NCBI GenBank assembly: GCA_023313575.1
Contig: JAJTTP010000015.1
Span: 248,001 to 312,000, forward strand
Source: Eutypella sp. D-1
Taxonomy: Eukaryota > Ascomycota > Sordariomycetes > Xylariales > Diatrypaceae
Direction: 5' to 3'
Length of the DNA stretch: 64,000 nt
Below, one piece after another: positions 10,895 to 23,551 of the stretch; the stretch's first letter is position 1; every line of letters begins with the position of its first letter. The translations under genes were made by a program, and so were the position numbers. The notes beneath the pieces were generated by a model. That model was not told the origin of the DNA. It saw only the letters and a program-made list of their open reading frames with translations, and searched no databases.

Positions 10895-13094
10895 ATGAAG
10901 ACAACCTGGAAGGACATCCCTCCGGTGCCGACGTCGCAGGAATTCCTCGACATCGTCTTGAGTAGGACTCAACGACGACTTCCCACGCAAATCCGATCCG
11001 GCTTCAAGATCAGTCGTATCCGGGCTTTCTACACCCGTAAAGTCAAGTTCACACAGGAGACCTTCTCCGAGAAGTTCGGCCAGATCCTCGAGAGTTTCCC
11101 CCGTCTGCAGGACATCCACCCTTTCCACAAAGACCTGCTCAACACCCTGTACGATGCCGACCACTTTAAGATCGCCCTGGGTCAATTATCCACCGCGAAG
11201 AGTCTCATCGAGACCATCTCCCGGGATTATGTCCGCCTACTCAAATACGCCCAGAGTCTGTTCCAGTGCAAGCAACTGAAGAGGGCCGCTCTCGGTCGCA
11301 TGGCCACCATCACGAAGCGCCTCAAGGATCCTCTGCTCTACCTCGACCAGGTCCGCCAGCATCTCGGCCGTCTTCCTTCCATCGACCCCAATACCCGCAC
11401 CCTGCTCATCTGCGGATACCCGAACGTGGGCAAGTCGAGTTTCCTCCGCTCCATCACCAGGGCCGACGTCGACGTCCAGCCCTACGCTTTCACCACCAAG
11501 TCCCTCTTCGTAGGTCACTTCGACTACAAGTATCTGCGCTTCCAGGCCATCGATACCCCCGGTATTCTTGACCACCCCCTCGAGGAGATGAACACTATCG
11601 AGATGCAGAGCATTACTGCCATTGCCCATCTGCGGTCTGCCATTCTTTACTTCATGGACCTGAGCGAGCAGTGTGGCTATAGCGTGTCCGCCCAGATAGC
11701 GCTTTTCAAGTCTATCAAACCTCTGTTTGCGAACAAACTGGTTTTTATTGTAAGTCCTCTATTTAACTATATTTCATGTCACCCAGTCAATACCTAGACT
11801 TGCGTCTAAAAAGAAACGACACTAACCTTTGTATCTTTCTTCCAGGTCATTAACAAGATAGATATTCTACGCCCAGAAGATCTAGATGCTCAGACCAGCG
11901 AGGAGCTCAACTCACTGCTCTCCAGCGGCGAGGTTGAGCTGCTCCAGCTCTCTTGTAACACTACGGAAGGCGTACAGGCTGTCAAGAATGCCGCCTGCGA
12001 GCGACTGATTGCCGAGCGTGTATCCCAGAAGCTGAAGGCCGGAACAAACAGCAGCGGTGCTATTGGTGGCAGATTAGCAGATGTCATGGCCAGGATCCAC
12101 GTCGCCCAGCCCATGGGTGGCGCCACACTACCCACATTCGTTCCGGATGCCATCAAGGAGATGAAGAAGTACGACAAGAACGATCCCGAGCGTCGCCAGT
12201 TAGCCCGGGATATCGAAGGGGAGAACGGCGGTGCCGGTGTCTTCAACGTCGACTTGAAGGCCGATTACATCCTGGAAAACCCGGAGTGGAAGTACGACCG
12301 GATTCCCGAGGTGTTCGACGGCAAGAACGTCTACGACTTCGTCGACCCCGACATCGACGCCAAGCTGCAGGCTCTCGAGGAGGAAGAGGAGCGGCTGGAG
12401 GCGGAGGGCTTTTACGAGTCCGACGAGGACCTGGACGATGCCGAGGAGGCCGACATCCACATGAAGGCGGACCTGATCCGCGAGAAGCAGGCGCTGATCC
12501 GCAACGAGGCCAAGATGCGCAAGTCGCTGAAGAACCGGGCCATCATCCCGCGGAAGTCCCAGAAGAAGCCCCTGGCGGAGCTCGAGGAGGCCCTCGACGT
12601 CCTGGGCGTCGACACCCACGACCTGCACCTGCGGGCGCGGCCGGAGGCGCAGCCCAGCCGGGGACGGTCCCTCAGCCGGAGCCGGCTGGGCACGGAGGAC
12701 ACGAACAACGCGATGGACATCGACAACGACGAGGCGACGCCGCGGGACCGGCTGCGCTCGAAGAGCCGCGCGCGCAGCCAGCCGGCGACGAACCGTCGCG
12801 ACGACGGCGTGCAGGACGAGGAGGTCCGGTCCAAGGCCGACCGCCAGGCCAAGCTCGCCCAGCGCAAGATGAACCGCATGGCGCGGCAGGGAGAGGCGGA
12901 CCGACACATCGGCGCCTCGCTGCCGAAACATCTGGTAAGTAGCAGCAGCCTTATATATCCCCATACTCCATTTGAAGGGGGTCTCTTCCCCCCCTTTTTT
13001 ATTTTTCCATACCGTCCACGGATCCACGGTTGCTAACATATCCGAATCACAGTTCTCCGGAAAACGCACGACTGGCAAGACATCCAGGCGCTGA
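10895..13094 (+). CDS. NOG1: Nucleolar GTP-binding protein 1 (60S ribosome biogenesis)
   Basis: Three exons (10895-11749, 11846-12934, 13053-13094), all phase 0, give 661 residues, close to yeast Nog1 (about 647). Nog1 is an essential nucleolar GTPase of the Obg/CgtA superfamily that joins pre-60S particles. The N-terminal helical domain ([18 protein letters not shown] onward) is followed by the G domain: G1 GYPNVGKSS (174-182), G3 DTPG (220-223), G4 NKID (288-291, just after intron 1). The segment [18 protein letters not shown] is typical of the family. The C-terminal third is charged, with an acidic stretch and Arg/Ser and Arg/Lys-rich segments suited to nucleolar retention. The last exon codes 13 residues ending TGKTSRR; its intron has a perfect TGCTAACA branch point (13031-13038). 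A 348-codon ORF on the opposite strand is a shadow. Confidence 0.97.
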
Positions 13095-14305
13095 GGGGGA
13101 AAGGCGATTGCGCTTCTCTTCTTCTCGTCCTTGCTTTTCCCTCCTTTTTTCACGACTGTGTTTGTCATGACATGACCGCTGCTATGATGGTTTTTTTTGT
13201 GCTGCGCCAGTGCTTGCATTACGGCGTTTGGGGGGGAGGGATTCAAAAATTCTTGTTTGTCTTTGCGGACGGACGGACGTATACTAGAGGTTCGTCTTGG
13301 GAGAGAGAGAGAGGTATCGTAGGAGGGGAGGTTTCAATTCATACCAATCTACCTACAAAATTTTGATGATGTCCATGTTCGTCCACCCAGCCATCCATCC
13401 AGATACTTCATAGCGTGACGTGACGTTACGCGGGCATATATTCACGTAGACCCACCCCATGATGTACCAACCCCCCCCCCCTTTGGTTGACTTCTCAGCG
13501 GTTTTGCTAGGTTGCATACGGTATGCCCTGCCACCAGTGGTTCCTCGTTGCCATGTTTTTAGAACTTGTAAATATCAGGAGTTTGGTCACTCCAAGATAC
13601 CTCACCTCACGATCTACACGTACATTCATTAGTGTTGAAATCACTTACAGACGTCTACATTCACGGAGCGAGGGAGAGAAAGGGGGTTGGGGGGTTAATT
13701 ATCAGGGTCCCTGTCTGAGGGTTATAGATAATCATGAACCGAACCTAAGCAACCCACCGGCCAGCCCAGGGTCTCGTTCATAGTCGACCACATAGACTTT
13801 TCGTCGAGATGAACGGACCCACATGCTAACGACACAGCTGGGGGGGCGTCGTATATCTATAGGATTTCGAGGGCACTGGAGAAGATAGAGGAGGAGGTCT
13901 TACCACGAGCTATCTACCTATCTATCACACACATTGAACGCCCAAATATGTGGCTTCCACAGATTGCAATTTGTGCGTCACCGAAAACTTCGCCTCGGTA
14001 TTTTGGTTCAATCCCGAAGCCGGGGTGGGGTGTCTTGCCCCTCCATCCATCCATCCAGCTTCAACGACGACAAGCGCCTCCTCTGTTTTCCCAGAGACAA
14101 CCGCTCCCCCCCCCCCACCCAACGTCTCGATTCACCTTAGTTTTGTCTAGAAGGCAGAAAGTTGGTTTCCCAGTACCTGCCCTTTTTTTTTCGTTCCAAC
14201 TTGATGATGGCTGGACTTGACAGCTTTTCCTACCTAGGCATTAATACCATCAACAAAGGCAAGGCGGGGCTCCCAAGGAGCAGCGTTTCTTCCCTTCTTG
14301 TCTTT

Positions 14306-14428
14306 CCTCCTCCTTCTCCTCCTTCTCCTCCTTCTCCTCCTTCTCCTCCTTCTCCTCCTTCTCCTCCTTCTCCTCCTTCTCCTCCTTCTCCTCCTTCTCC
14401 TCCTTCTCCTCCTTCTCCTCCTTCTTCT
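14306..14428. repeat. 9-bp tandem repeat (TTCTCCTCC)n followed by (TTA)n
   Basis: About 13 near-perfect copies of a pure pyrimidine nonamer on the plus strand, continuing into five TTA/TTC-type triplets to about 14442. It reads open in several frames (poly-Leu, Ser-Pro-Pro, or Glu-Lys on the other strand), which explains the spurious ORFs called there. Confidence 0.95.
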
Positions 14429-15023
14429 TATTATTATTATTCACATAACAATGCCCAAGCTGACGAGGAGGACGTCAATCTTTCCACGTGGAGCGGGGGG
14501 TGGGGGGGCTGGGCGTGATACTGTTAGGGTCTTCTACGTCAAGTTGTCTCGCTCTCACGCGGGCTTCGAAGAAGACAAACAAGAAGAGAGAAGTTGCGGT
14601 TTATTTTCCCCTGGTAAATTCCCTTGTTGTAATGATCTCTCCTTACCCCTAGACTCTCTGTCAATCTCCGCCTCCCCCCCCCCCCCAAACCCCCGAGCGG
14701 CTTACTGGAATCTAGCAAATGTGGATCCAGCGTACAACCGTACCATGAGCAAAAAGACGCCAGCCAGAGCAAATTCATGGCCTAGTATTTGGTATATGTC
14801 GATGAGTCTCAGTCTCACGAATAGGTAGCGACGGGTATCAGTTTGACTAACTATCTATGCGCAAGCAAGAAGGAAGGAGGGGCCCCACGCTTATCAGACT
14901 TGCCCCCCCCCCCCCTCATCTTCTCTCGCCCATTCATTGCTGAGCGAGTTCATCCCACGCACGGCAGAAAACCGAGGCTGAATGCAATTTGGAAGTTGGG
15001 AAGTTGCCCGTCTACCTGCTATT

Positions 15024-15048
15024 AGACAGACAGACAGACAGACAGACA
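15024..15048. repeat. AGAC tetranucleotide repeat
   Basis: Six tandem AGAC units in non-coding DNA. Confidence 0.9.
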
Positions 15049-15591
15049 AGTAAATAAGCAGATTCGCGATAGGCAACCCGTTGTAGAGTCGCCCGTTTCT
15101 GAAATAAAGTTTGGAGAAACAGCTTTCCCAGTTATATGTTCGCTGACCGAGCTAGCCTGACTCCTGGAGGGGCCAGGGAAAGCAGCTTCGTAGAAGCCAC
15201 CTCCTAACCGCCTCCCATTCCGTATGCCCGCATTCCCTATGAATGACAAACGGTCAGCCAATCGACGAAAGCACACGTTTCCTCGAGAGTTCACCGGTAA
15301 AATCTTCATCTAGGTTTAGTCAGCATCTCGGCCAAGCACAACTCCAGCGCAACCCAGACCAGGGACTGGACCGGGCCGGACCAAGGAAGAGAGCTCGCAG
15401 GTTGCGCTCCGGCGATATACTGTATATATATAACAGTCACCTTTACTACCCGCCTCGTTACCCCAGTTCCGGCTGATATACCTACGTGGTAGAGCGAAGC
15501 AGACACCCTAACCTACCTACCTACCTCCTAATAAGTCATGGGCTGAAACTAATGGCTTGGAGTTCCCCATTTCGTCCTCATATACTGCTGC

Positions 15592-15612
15592 TATATATAT
15601 ATATATATATAT
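15592..15612. repeat. TA dinucleotide repeat
   Basis: About ten TA units in non-coding DNA. Confidence 0.9.
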
Positions 15613-16730
15613 GCAGTACCTATCTATACCTATTACTGTCTACTCTCATCCATCCGACCAACCTGTCCCGCTACAGCAAACAGAACAAGTAATATATGTG
15701 TATCTGGACAGGATACGGATAACGGATACGTAACCCCCTCACCGGCGCCTCCTCGCCCTCGCTCTCGCCTTCTTATAACCCAGATAGATCCGCCGCCGCC
15801 GCCGTGTAATCCCGTGGTTACCTACGTATGCCTGCTCGGCCAGTCAGTAGTAGACCCCCCGTTATCAAAGAGGGGGTTAAGTAGATAAGTAAGCAGGCAC
15901 TACAAAAAGCAAAGTAACTAGAGCTCTAGAGCATAGCTGAGCTATGGATGGATGGATGGATATATGGGATATTATATATGTACTGTATACAGGACACACA
16001 CCCCGTGCGTCATCTATAGGCTCAGATATATGTGTATGTGTGTATAAAATTATATCCCTTAAAGATCCTCCTATTGGTTGATATCGGATAAAAAGGATGA
16101 CATTGTGGAGAGCATCTAGGATTTTGATTGCTCCGGTCAAGAAGCAAGTCTTTACTAGCCTTGCAGACATCTACCGAATCTGCTTTGGCTTCTCATGAAT
16201 ACGCAGCAGAGTTTTTACAGACAGGCGAGATAAGCAATGGAACAGGCAGGATCACTCACGATAGTTGCATTGTACGGAGTCACATTAGCATTTATGCAGC
16301 AAACGGAAGGAGCGAAAGTTTACGCAAAATACTTTTTTTATAATTTTGCTGCTCTAACCACTTTAGTGACTTCGACGTGGAGAGAATACTAGAACACATT
16401 GAAAAACCAAGCAAAAACAAGATAAAAAACACTGCCCCAAGCCACTCCAGCAAATGCTTCTTCATTCCATCCATCGATTCGACTTTGACTCACTACCGGA
16501 CCATAAAAGGAGACGTGACCGCCCAGAATAGGGTTGCGTACCTGGTCAACAACAATAGACGTGTAACTTCATGATCACTTCCCCGCCAGAGGATTGAACC
16601 TGTTTCCCCGAGAGCCAAACCAGCCTCTAATCGTTTTGAGTCTAAAATGCGCACGAAACCACAGCCTTTTCTAATTTGTCGCACCGTTCCGCGAAAATGC
16701 AAAGCACAGCTTGCCGCCCTCATGCCAGTC

Positions 16731-16775
16731 GGATGCGAAAATGTCAGATGCGAAAATGTCAGATGCGAAAATGAA
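16731..16775. repeat. 15-bp direct repeat, about three copies
   Basis: The unit GATGCGAAAATGTCA occurs twice in full and a third time as GATGCGAAAATG followed by AAAATG. It sits about 140-180 bp past the 3' end of the zinc-finger gene. Confidence 0.85.
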
Positions 16776-16913
16776 AATGAACATCAACATGAAAACTTCA
16801 ATGGAAACTTTTTAAACCGAGAAAGGAAAATGAGAAAAAAAAAAAGCGAAACGCCGACCAATGCCAGGGGGGATGATGATGCGTGTTATTAATTCCATTC
16901 AGCGCGCCCTCCT

Positions 16914-19819
16914 TCAAGCCTCAGTTTTGACGAATGGCATGCCCGGTGTCTCAACAACTTTCGGTAAGGGTGAAAATAACCTGGCCATGTCCAGAGTGAG
17001 ATCATTCACCCCGAAATCATTGGAGATCTCGCCAACTGAGCCGAGTTCTTCACCTCGGGTGGCACCGTCCGTCATGACCCAAGATTTCACAAATTTGAGG
17101 ATTTGTATGACTTGCGTGAATCGATTATCTGGGGGCAGTTGCCTGTCTGCAGGTCGTGGGTTCTTGAGCATCCACTTAGCTAGCCAGAAGAAATGGATAC
17201 CGTCGCGACAGAAGCCATATCGTCGAGGATTGGAGACTGATGGAGGAAATTGAATGGCCATGTCCATATCCCAGTTTGCCTTGAACTTGTCGAGAGCTAA
17301 CGAAATGGTTTTGTAGGCTTGAGGTGACATAGCCTGACTGACACCGGATACTGGGGTGGCTCTACCGCTGTTGTTGGCGCTCGCGTTACCACTGCCACTA
17401 TCTGATCCACCACTAGCTATCCAGTCATTCTGGGAGAGCGGTGTTCCAATACCATTCACGCCCGTGATGTTGCCATCAACTTGGGTGCGTTTGACCTGTG
17501 CGAGCAGAGCATGGACAAGAATAAATTTCCCATAGAGATTAGTACTCCCAGGCTGCAGTTTGTACGTCGGGTGGAGGAGGGCCTTTAATGCCCAGTCTAA
17601 TTCTGGCTGCTTGCTACGCTGGGAACCATCAGGATTGGTGGATTTGACTGCCTCAGTTCCGTGAAGATTTAATGCCTGGGCACAGACATCTGCTGACTGC
17701 GCGTCCCATGCTGCGTCGTCGGCAGGGAGGGGAATGTGGATCTCAAAGCTATCAAACTGTGGATCACAGTTGAAATAGAGCCCCTGGGCAACGTCGGTCA
17801 GATAAATCATATGCATTAATCGGATCCGCCATTCTTGTTGAATCCATGAGTTCCAATCGAAATTACGAGGGTTGATATCTTGAGGCGAGAGATTTGGCTG
17901 GTGGAAAATGCTGAAAAGAGATGGATCGCTAGTAACCTGCAACAGGTTCGAGTCCCGCGCTATGCTGGCTACGATGGGGAAGAGTTGCCTGGCGGACTCT
18001 CGTTGGGCGGGAGTACCATTCCAGATTAACAAACCGACCATGAGAACGAGCGTCTGCAACTTTTCAGTGTTCTTCTTGTCCTTGGCGTGCTCAATTCGAA
18101 AGTTCGATGGACCATCACTATTGTTAAGAAGACCAAGGTCTCGTTCAAGAGCGACCTTCAGGAAATTCATCATTTCGCGGACATGGTCGGGGGAAACATA
18201 GTCGGAATAGCAGGCACCAATACAGCAAACAGCAGCGACGAGACCTGTATAAGCTTCCATGATGCGGAAAGTTGGTATGTGCAAGAACGGAAAATGGACA
18301 TGATAATGAGTATATTTTTCGAGGAAATCTTGAATGTTTGACGCAGAGAAGTATTGGTTCATACTGGCCGTCCATTTGGTAACAACAGTCCCTGGAGGGA
18401 AAAAGAAATCGAGTATTTGACGAGAAAGCTGTTGGTGAGGACTTTCCGTGGACGGCGGCGGTTCCCAATTAGAAAAGAACAGTGATCGATCGTTTACGTC
18501 GTTCGAGGCACTGCCCGGCATGCCGTGGGCTCTTTCGGAGGTATTAGGCTCGGTTTTGATTGCGGTCTGAGTCTGTCCACTATTAGGAGGGTTGAACGAC
18601 GGATTGACGTAGGTATTTTGCGCACCAGGAGGGAACATCTGAGACCAGTCTGAGCCGGAAGCTCCATAAATAGGCATGCCATTCTGGTTCGGGGGCATAT
18701 TGAAATTGGCCAACTGCGGGTTGATGTTGGACGACATCGAGCTCGAGACGTCACCGTTGTAGCCACCAGTCATGTTTCGTCTGTCACGGCCGTTGTTATC
18801 GTGCGTCATGCTACTTGATCTAGAAAGCTGGTTCTGGTCGTTGGCCATGTTTCCCATACTCTCTGGAATCTGGACCATACCGAATGGATGGACAACCCCT
18901 TCACCTGGCATGTTGTTCATGCCATTCATGTGACCCATCTCGCCCTCGGGGGGCTTCTGCGCATTCTGCTGCTGCTTCTTAACGTGGGCTTGAGGGTGAG
19001 ACAAGTGGCTCACACCGGTGGGGTTTCCTCGTCGAATAGAACACTTCTGGAAGTGTCGCTTGAGGATATCACTACGGGAGAACGTATCACGGCACAACAC
19101 GCACATGTACGGGCGGTCGCCGGTGTCTAACGCGAACAGTCAGCTCAACACAAGAAAAAACCTAAACCACAAATAAATCAGGAACTCACGTCGGAGAAGA
19201 TGACGTTTCAAATGCTTAGCATGCAGATAAGTTTTGGTACAATGAGGGCACGGAAACTTGCCATCCGCGTCCTTCTGAGGGATCACGGTATTCTTCGAAG
19301 CCCCGGAGCCAGTGGGGGCAGCGGGCCTACCCGGGGCACTGGGGAGAATGCCTCTCCTTCCTTGCGAGCCGACAACATGAGTAGGCTGCTCGTTGTCTTG
19401 AAGAATTCCTTGCTGATGCGGCATCATAGGGCTTCCGCTATAAGGAGACGGCAAGCCCTGCTGGGGCATCACACCACCTGCCGGCATAGGGCGTAGAACA
19501 GGAGGTCGGGCGGCGGCCGGAGCCGGCGCAATGGGTTGCGGATGAGAGGCCGCGACAGAAGTCTGCGGCATCATCGAGGAAGAAGTCGCGTAATTTTGAT
19601 GCGGCTGTTGGGAATACGGGTTAGGCACCCATGAACCACGACCCGCACCTTGGTTGGGAGGCGGCGGATAGCTGCTCATGGTCTGCGGTTGAGGAGTATG
19701 AGAGTTCGGAGTACCCGGTGTCCTTGGAGTGTGGGGGTTGCTGTTATAGATATTCTGCATAGCTGGGTTTTGAGGCTGCAGGGGCGGCAAGGTGTGCGGG
19801 GGTAGCGACGAGCCTTGTT

Positions 19820-19859
<40 letters not shown>

Positions 19860-20024
19860 AGCTTGAGCTTGAGCTTGGGCTTGAGCCTGTGCTTGTTGCG
19901 CTTGTTGCTGCTGTTGCTGCTGCAACTGGTGAGGCGAAATGGCGACCGAGGAAGGATAGGCGGGTGCAGATGTGCCTATACTGTTAGACGAGTATGGTTG
20001 TTGGTTCTGACCAGTACTGTCCAT
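16914..20024 (-). CDS. Zinc-finger transcription factor (C2H2 + C2HC) with fungal-specific TF domain
   Basis: Two exons, 20024-19190 and 19126-16914, joined in phase 1 inside the second zinc-binding His of finger 1 (donor GTGAGT, acceptor GTTAG), give 1015 residues. The first ATG in frame is 20024-20022 (MDSTGQNQQPYSS). Finger 1 is C259-x2-C262-x12-H275-x3-H279; finger 2 is C287-x2-C290-x12-H303-x3-C307, with Cys as last ligand. A standard HTGDRPYMC linker joins them, so the pair should bind DNA. The N-terminus is Gln/Ala-rich (about residues 30-70) with Pro/Ser/Gln-rich sequence after it. From about residue 490 to 900 the protein has the helical features of the fungal_trans middle homology domain (for example YTHYHVHFPFLHIPTFRIME). 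It is a nuclear regulator of unknown target. The combination of C2H2 fingers with this domain is known in fungi (S. pombe Klf1 is one example), but I cannot assign an orthologue. Confidence 0.9.
19815..19926. repeat. CAG/CAA trinucleotide tract encoding poly-Gln and Gln-Ala
   Basis: Inside exon 1 of the zinc-finger gene (minus strand), mostly uninterrupted CTG/TTG triplets on the plus strand encode a run of about 15 Gln plus a Gln-Ala alternating stretch. Such tracts vary in length between strains. Confidence 0.9.
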
Positions 20025-21228
20025 ATCCTCCTTGAAAGCAGTTCGCACTGAGGATGACGGTTGAGAATTGGATCGCTAATTAGGTCGCAATCCAATTGAA
20101 ACCTCGACCGTAGTCAACAATTTCTTTTTCTTTTTCGCTCTCAAGCGGTCAATGCAGACAAGACGAAGTGTCAATGTCGATAGTGGAGCCGACCTCGAAA
20201 CGCGTTGGCGAATCGCGATGAGGGGCACCGACGCAAAGCGAAAAGACGGGGTCAAACACACGCGATGCGAATGCTTTTATCAAAACGTTCGGGAGATAAA
20301 TTACCCGGACGTAATGATGGATATGATGATATGGTAATGCCTTATGCCTTATGCCTGTTCCTGACCTAAGATTCCTCCACGTCTAATACCTGACCTGGTG
20401 GTGGGCGTACCTCCTCCAGTGTTTGTCAGAGTTATATCGCGAACAAATTCGACAATTGAGTAGTGGTCCCAAAAAAAGAAAGGGAATGAAAAAGAGAAAA
20501 GATTTGGCGATGAGGGGAACACGGTTTTTTGGAGAAAAAGATTGGGGACTGATGGAGCTTATGGATGGAAGTAGTTCGTGTTAAGAGTAACCTTGGAAAG
20601 TAGTAAGTAGAGTCGGGTAGGTTTATGTGAGGCGCCTCTGACCGTACCTAAGTAACTTGAACAAGTTGGTAGGTAATCGTAGGTAATCGGGTAATCAGAT
20701 AATCGGGTAATTCAGGTTTTAAAAAAAACCCTTTAAAAAAATTGGGATGAAAAAAGAATTCCAAGATGGGATGGGACTGGGACGGGACTGGGACTGGGAT
20801 TGGAGAGGGACTGAGGGGCCAAATGGTGTTTGTAAAGTGGAGAAAAACAAGAACCCTCGGAAGGGTCAGTGGACACGATTATATGTGTGCTGGCGGCAAC
20901 CTCTATTTCAATGATTTTTCTTGCTTGATCTGATTTCCCTAGATCCCGACTTTCCTTATTATTATTATTTTTTTAAACCCTTATGACCCTCTAGGCTCTC
21001 GCACGTAGACACGCTAGTTGAAATCTCTTTGGTGCGGTGGTGCGGTGTCGCAGCAATGTTGATTCGCCTCAAGACCCTGTCAGATCCTGGTCTCCCTTCA
21101 AGATCAGGTACAAGTGGGTACAAGCCAAGTGGACGAGAAAAGGTGGGTAATCACGACGCGCCGAGAAGAACCGTTTTTTAGAATTATGGGTTCAGTTGCA
21201 GATGGAAGTTGCAGAGCCCTGGAGGAGT

Positions 21229-21340
21229 TGCAGAGAGGTGCAGAAAGGTGCAGAGAGGTGGCAGAGTGGCAGAGTGGCAGAGTGGATGATGATGATGGTG
21301 GGTGTGGGCGTGGGTGTGGGCGTGGGTGTGGGTAGGTGGG
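21229..21340. repeat. Purine-rich and GTGGGC/GTGGGT minisatellite
   Basis: Repeated GCAGAG(A)GGTG and GGCAGAGT units (to 21285) lead through a GATGATG run to five alternating GTGGGTGTGGGC units (21298-21340). It lies about 1.2 kb upstream of the zinc-finger start codon and is pyrimidine-rich on that gene's sense strand. Confidence 0.85.
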
Positions 21341-23370
21341 AAAGTGGATATTGTTCAAGTTTAAGTTGGGGGGTGTGGGCCGACGGATAGGCGGTGGGTG
21401 GGTGGACACGAGTAAGATAGAATAGTGCGATAGTTTAACTTAGGTAAGTCAAATATCAAAAAGTTGAAGCCAAGAGTTCTTGATGATGGTTTATACTTGA
21501 GGTCACAGATTGCTTGAAAATGCGCGATGGTGATTGCATAAACTTGGAAGGCAAGACCAGAGAGAAGATGGTGTGTATAGAGAGAGTGAAAATAATCAAA
21601 AGATGAGTGGAAGTGAAGAAAAAAAGTAGGGGAATTGGGGGGGGTAGTAGTAGGTAGGTAGAGAAGAAGAAAAATCGACGTAAGATGTACACAACAGCCG
21701 ATAGCGGGTACCCAGCTAGGTGCTTGTCTCCGTGCGCTTTTTAAAGTTGTTGTCAAAAATCTTAAAATGGTCTTTTTTTCCTATTTAGATCAAAATACAA
21801 GTGGCGGGCTGGTATATAATAGGTAACTGGTATGAAGCAGGCAAGTACTAGCCTAGGAAGTGAATAGGTAAGCATGCAATCGAGGGTACTTAGCAAGGTA
21901 CGAGGGAATAACATGTATCTGTAGGTACTTGTGATGTTAAGCAAGGTACCCGCGTGTCCGTATGCCCACCCCCTAGGAATTGCTTGTTATTGTCCTATAC
22001 GTCCAACTGTGTGACCTGTCAACGGTGGAAAATGATTAGTTTGTTTCTATTCTACGCCCTGATGGAGGTCGATCGCAAGTCCGTATTCTATGCAGATTAA
22101 GGAACGACATATAGTCGATTATCTACGCAGAGGCTCTGTTTAGGGGAGCATGCAGCATGGGTTAGGTGGGGAGCATACACCTTATCATTGTTATTGTAGA
22201 CGGTATAGGCGTACCTGCCTACATGTACCTATGGTGGTTCACCTCTGCTATGTACAACAGTAGAAGCTGGGGGTTGAACGCGCTTTTAAGGAGTCAGGGC
22301 GTCCATTGTGCGTAGGTAAGGATCTATTAAAGAAATCCTTGAGAAGATAAAACTATTTCATAATTACTACCTAGATAGGAATAGCAAAGGCTAGCGGCCT
22401 AAAATTCTGCCATAGTCTGCCTGCTAACCTATCTATAAGTGGTTAGTTACCCAGTACGTAGCACGGCAGTAGTACGGTTATGTTAAAATAACTGTCTTGG
22501 TATCTCAGGTACTTGATCAGCCAGCAAGTCTGATTTTGCGCACCAGCCTTTCGCATCATACTTGTATGTAGTTCCCGCATCATAGCAGATGCAACCTTCC
22601 CAGGTACATACCTAGTATGTTATATACGACCTTAGGATGTTTATAGCAACCACGACGTTTTCTGTCCCTCTTTTGCAAATCATACATAAAAACCTAAATT
22701 GACTCGACCTGAGCAGCTGGCCCTTTCGACCGGGGGATAGTTTACATAACAAACATGATAAGAAGGCCATTGTTAGAGACTAGTAGCCAGGAAGCGCGTA
22801 AGAGCGGTAACGGGGGAAGTAGGAAACCAAACACAATACAACACAAGTTGATTCAAACAATCGTGCACGCGAGTCGGGGATAGGACGTAGCCTGGAGGGC
22901 CTTGGCGGACTAGAGGCTAGAGATATTAGCTTACCAGGGAGGTATCTAGGTACGTACTAGATTAGCATTAACAACCTTGAAGCATTGATAATTGGAAGGC
23001 TAGCCATGTACTTCTACACGAGTGCACAGGTTAGTATTCGAGTGTTACGGATATCGGCAACAGTGAACGATAGCCTGTAACTCTTAGTGCGAAATACTTG
23101 AAGGGGGTACCGAGCTTATACTAGCATGGCAGCATAGACGTATTGGAAACATTAGGAAGGCAGCTCGCAAACCTGTACATAGCGGCAATGCATATACCAA
23201 TACCGTCAACGCAAAAAGTGATTTTCATACATACCATGTACGTACTTACATAGAGAACGCCAGAGTGTATGTAGTTATACCGCTATTTGCGTCAGCAAGT
23301 CCTTGCGAGACCCTGCGAGGCCCCTCGGTGTCATAGCTTCACCAGCGCGTTTCAACACGTTGTTGTTATC

Positions 23371-23390
23371 GTCGGTCGGTCGGTCGGTCG
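23371..23390. repeat. GGTC tetranucleotide repeat
   Basis: Five tandem copies in the gene desert. Confidence 0.9.
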
Positions 23391-23515
23391 AACGGTGTAA
23401 GTTGCATCAGCCCTGAGGAGCTGACCTAGGTAGTAGTAGTATGTAGTGTCGAGCTGTCCAAGTAGGTACCTTGCTCTAGTTTCAGTGTTTGATAACTTGT
23501 ATACTGGGTCTGTCT

Positions 23516-23551
23516 GCTTGCCTGCCTGCCTGCCTGTCTGTCTGTCTGTCT
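23516..23551. repeat. TGCC then TGTC tetranucleotide repeat
   Basis: About four TGCC units pass into four TGTC units, a compound microsatellite. Confidence 0.9.

Larger units (their letters stand above)
13095..16913. other. Convergent intergenic region rich in microsatellites
   Basis: These 3.8 kb lie between the 3' ends of NOG1 and the zinc-finger gene. They hold a 9-bp pyrimidine satellite (14306-14428), (AGAC)n at 15024-15048, (TA)n at 15592-15612, a 15-bp direct repeat at 16731-16775 and C homopolymers near 13471, 14106, 14677 and 14905. I find no supported gene. Confidence 0.6.

Noticed and set aside
12200..13246. 348-codon minus-strand ORF opposite NOG1
   Set aside because: Shadow of the NOG1 C-terminal exon, extending into the intron and the 3' flank with no motif.
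14298..14828. 176-codon ORF with a poly-leucine start
   Set aside because: Created by the 9-bp pyrimidine satellite; no ATG-based gene structure and no coding bias afterwards.
16572..16650. tRNA-like segment on the minus strand with a GGTTCAATCC B-box
   Set aside because: T-arm and acceptor stem do not pair and no proper A-box or anticodon arm could be drawn.
17940..17960. GGTTCGAGTCCC resembling a tRNA B-box
   Set aside because: Lies inside the zinc-finger coding exon (opposite-strand reading ARDSNLLQ) and has no tRNA fold around it.
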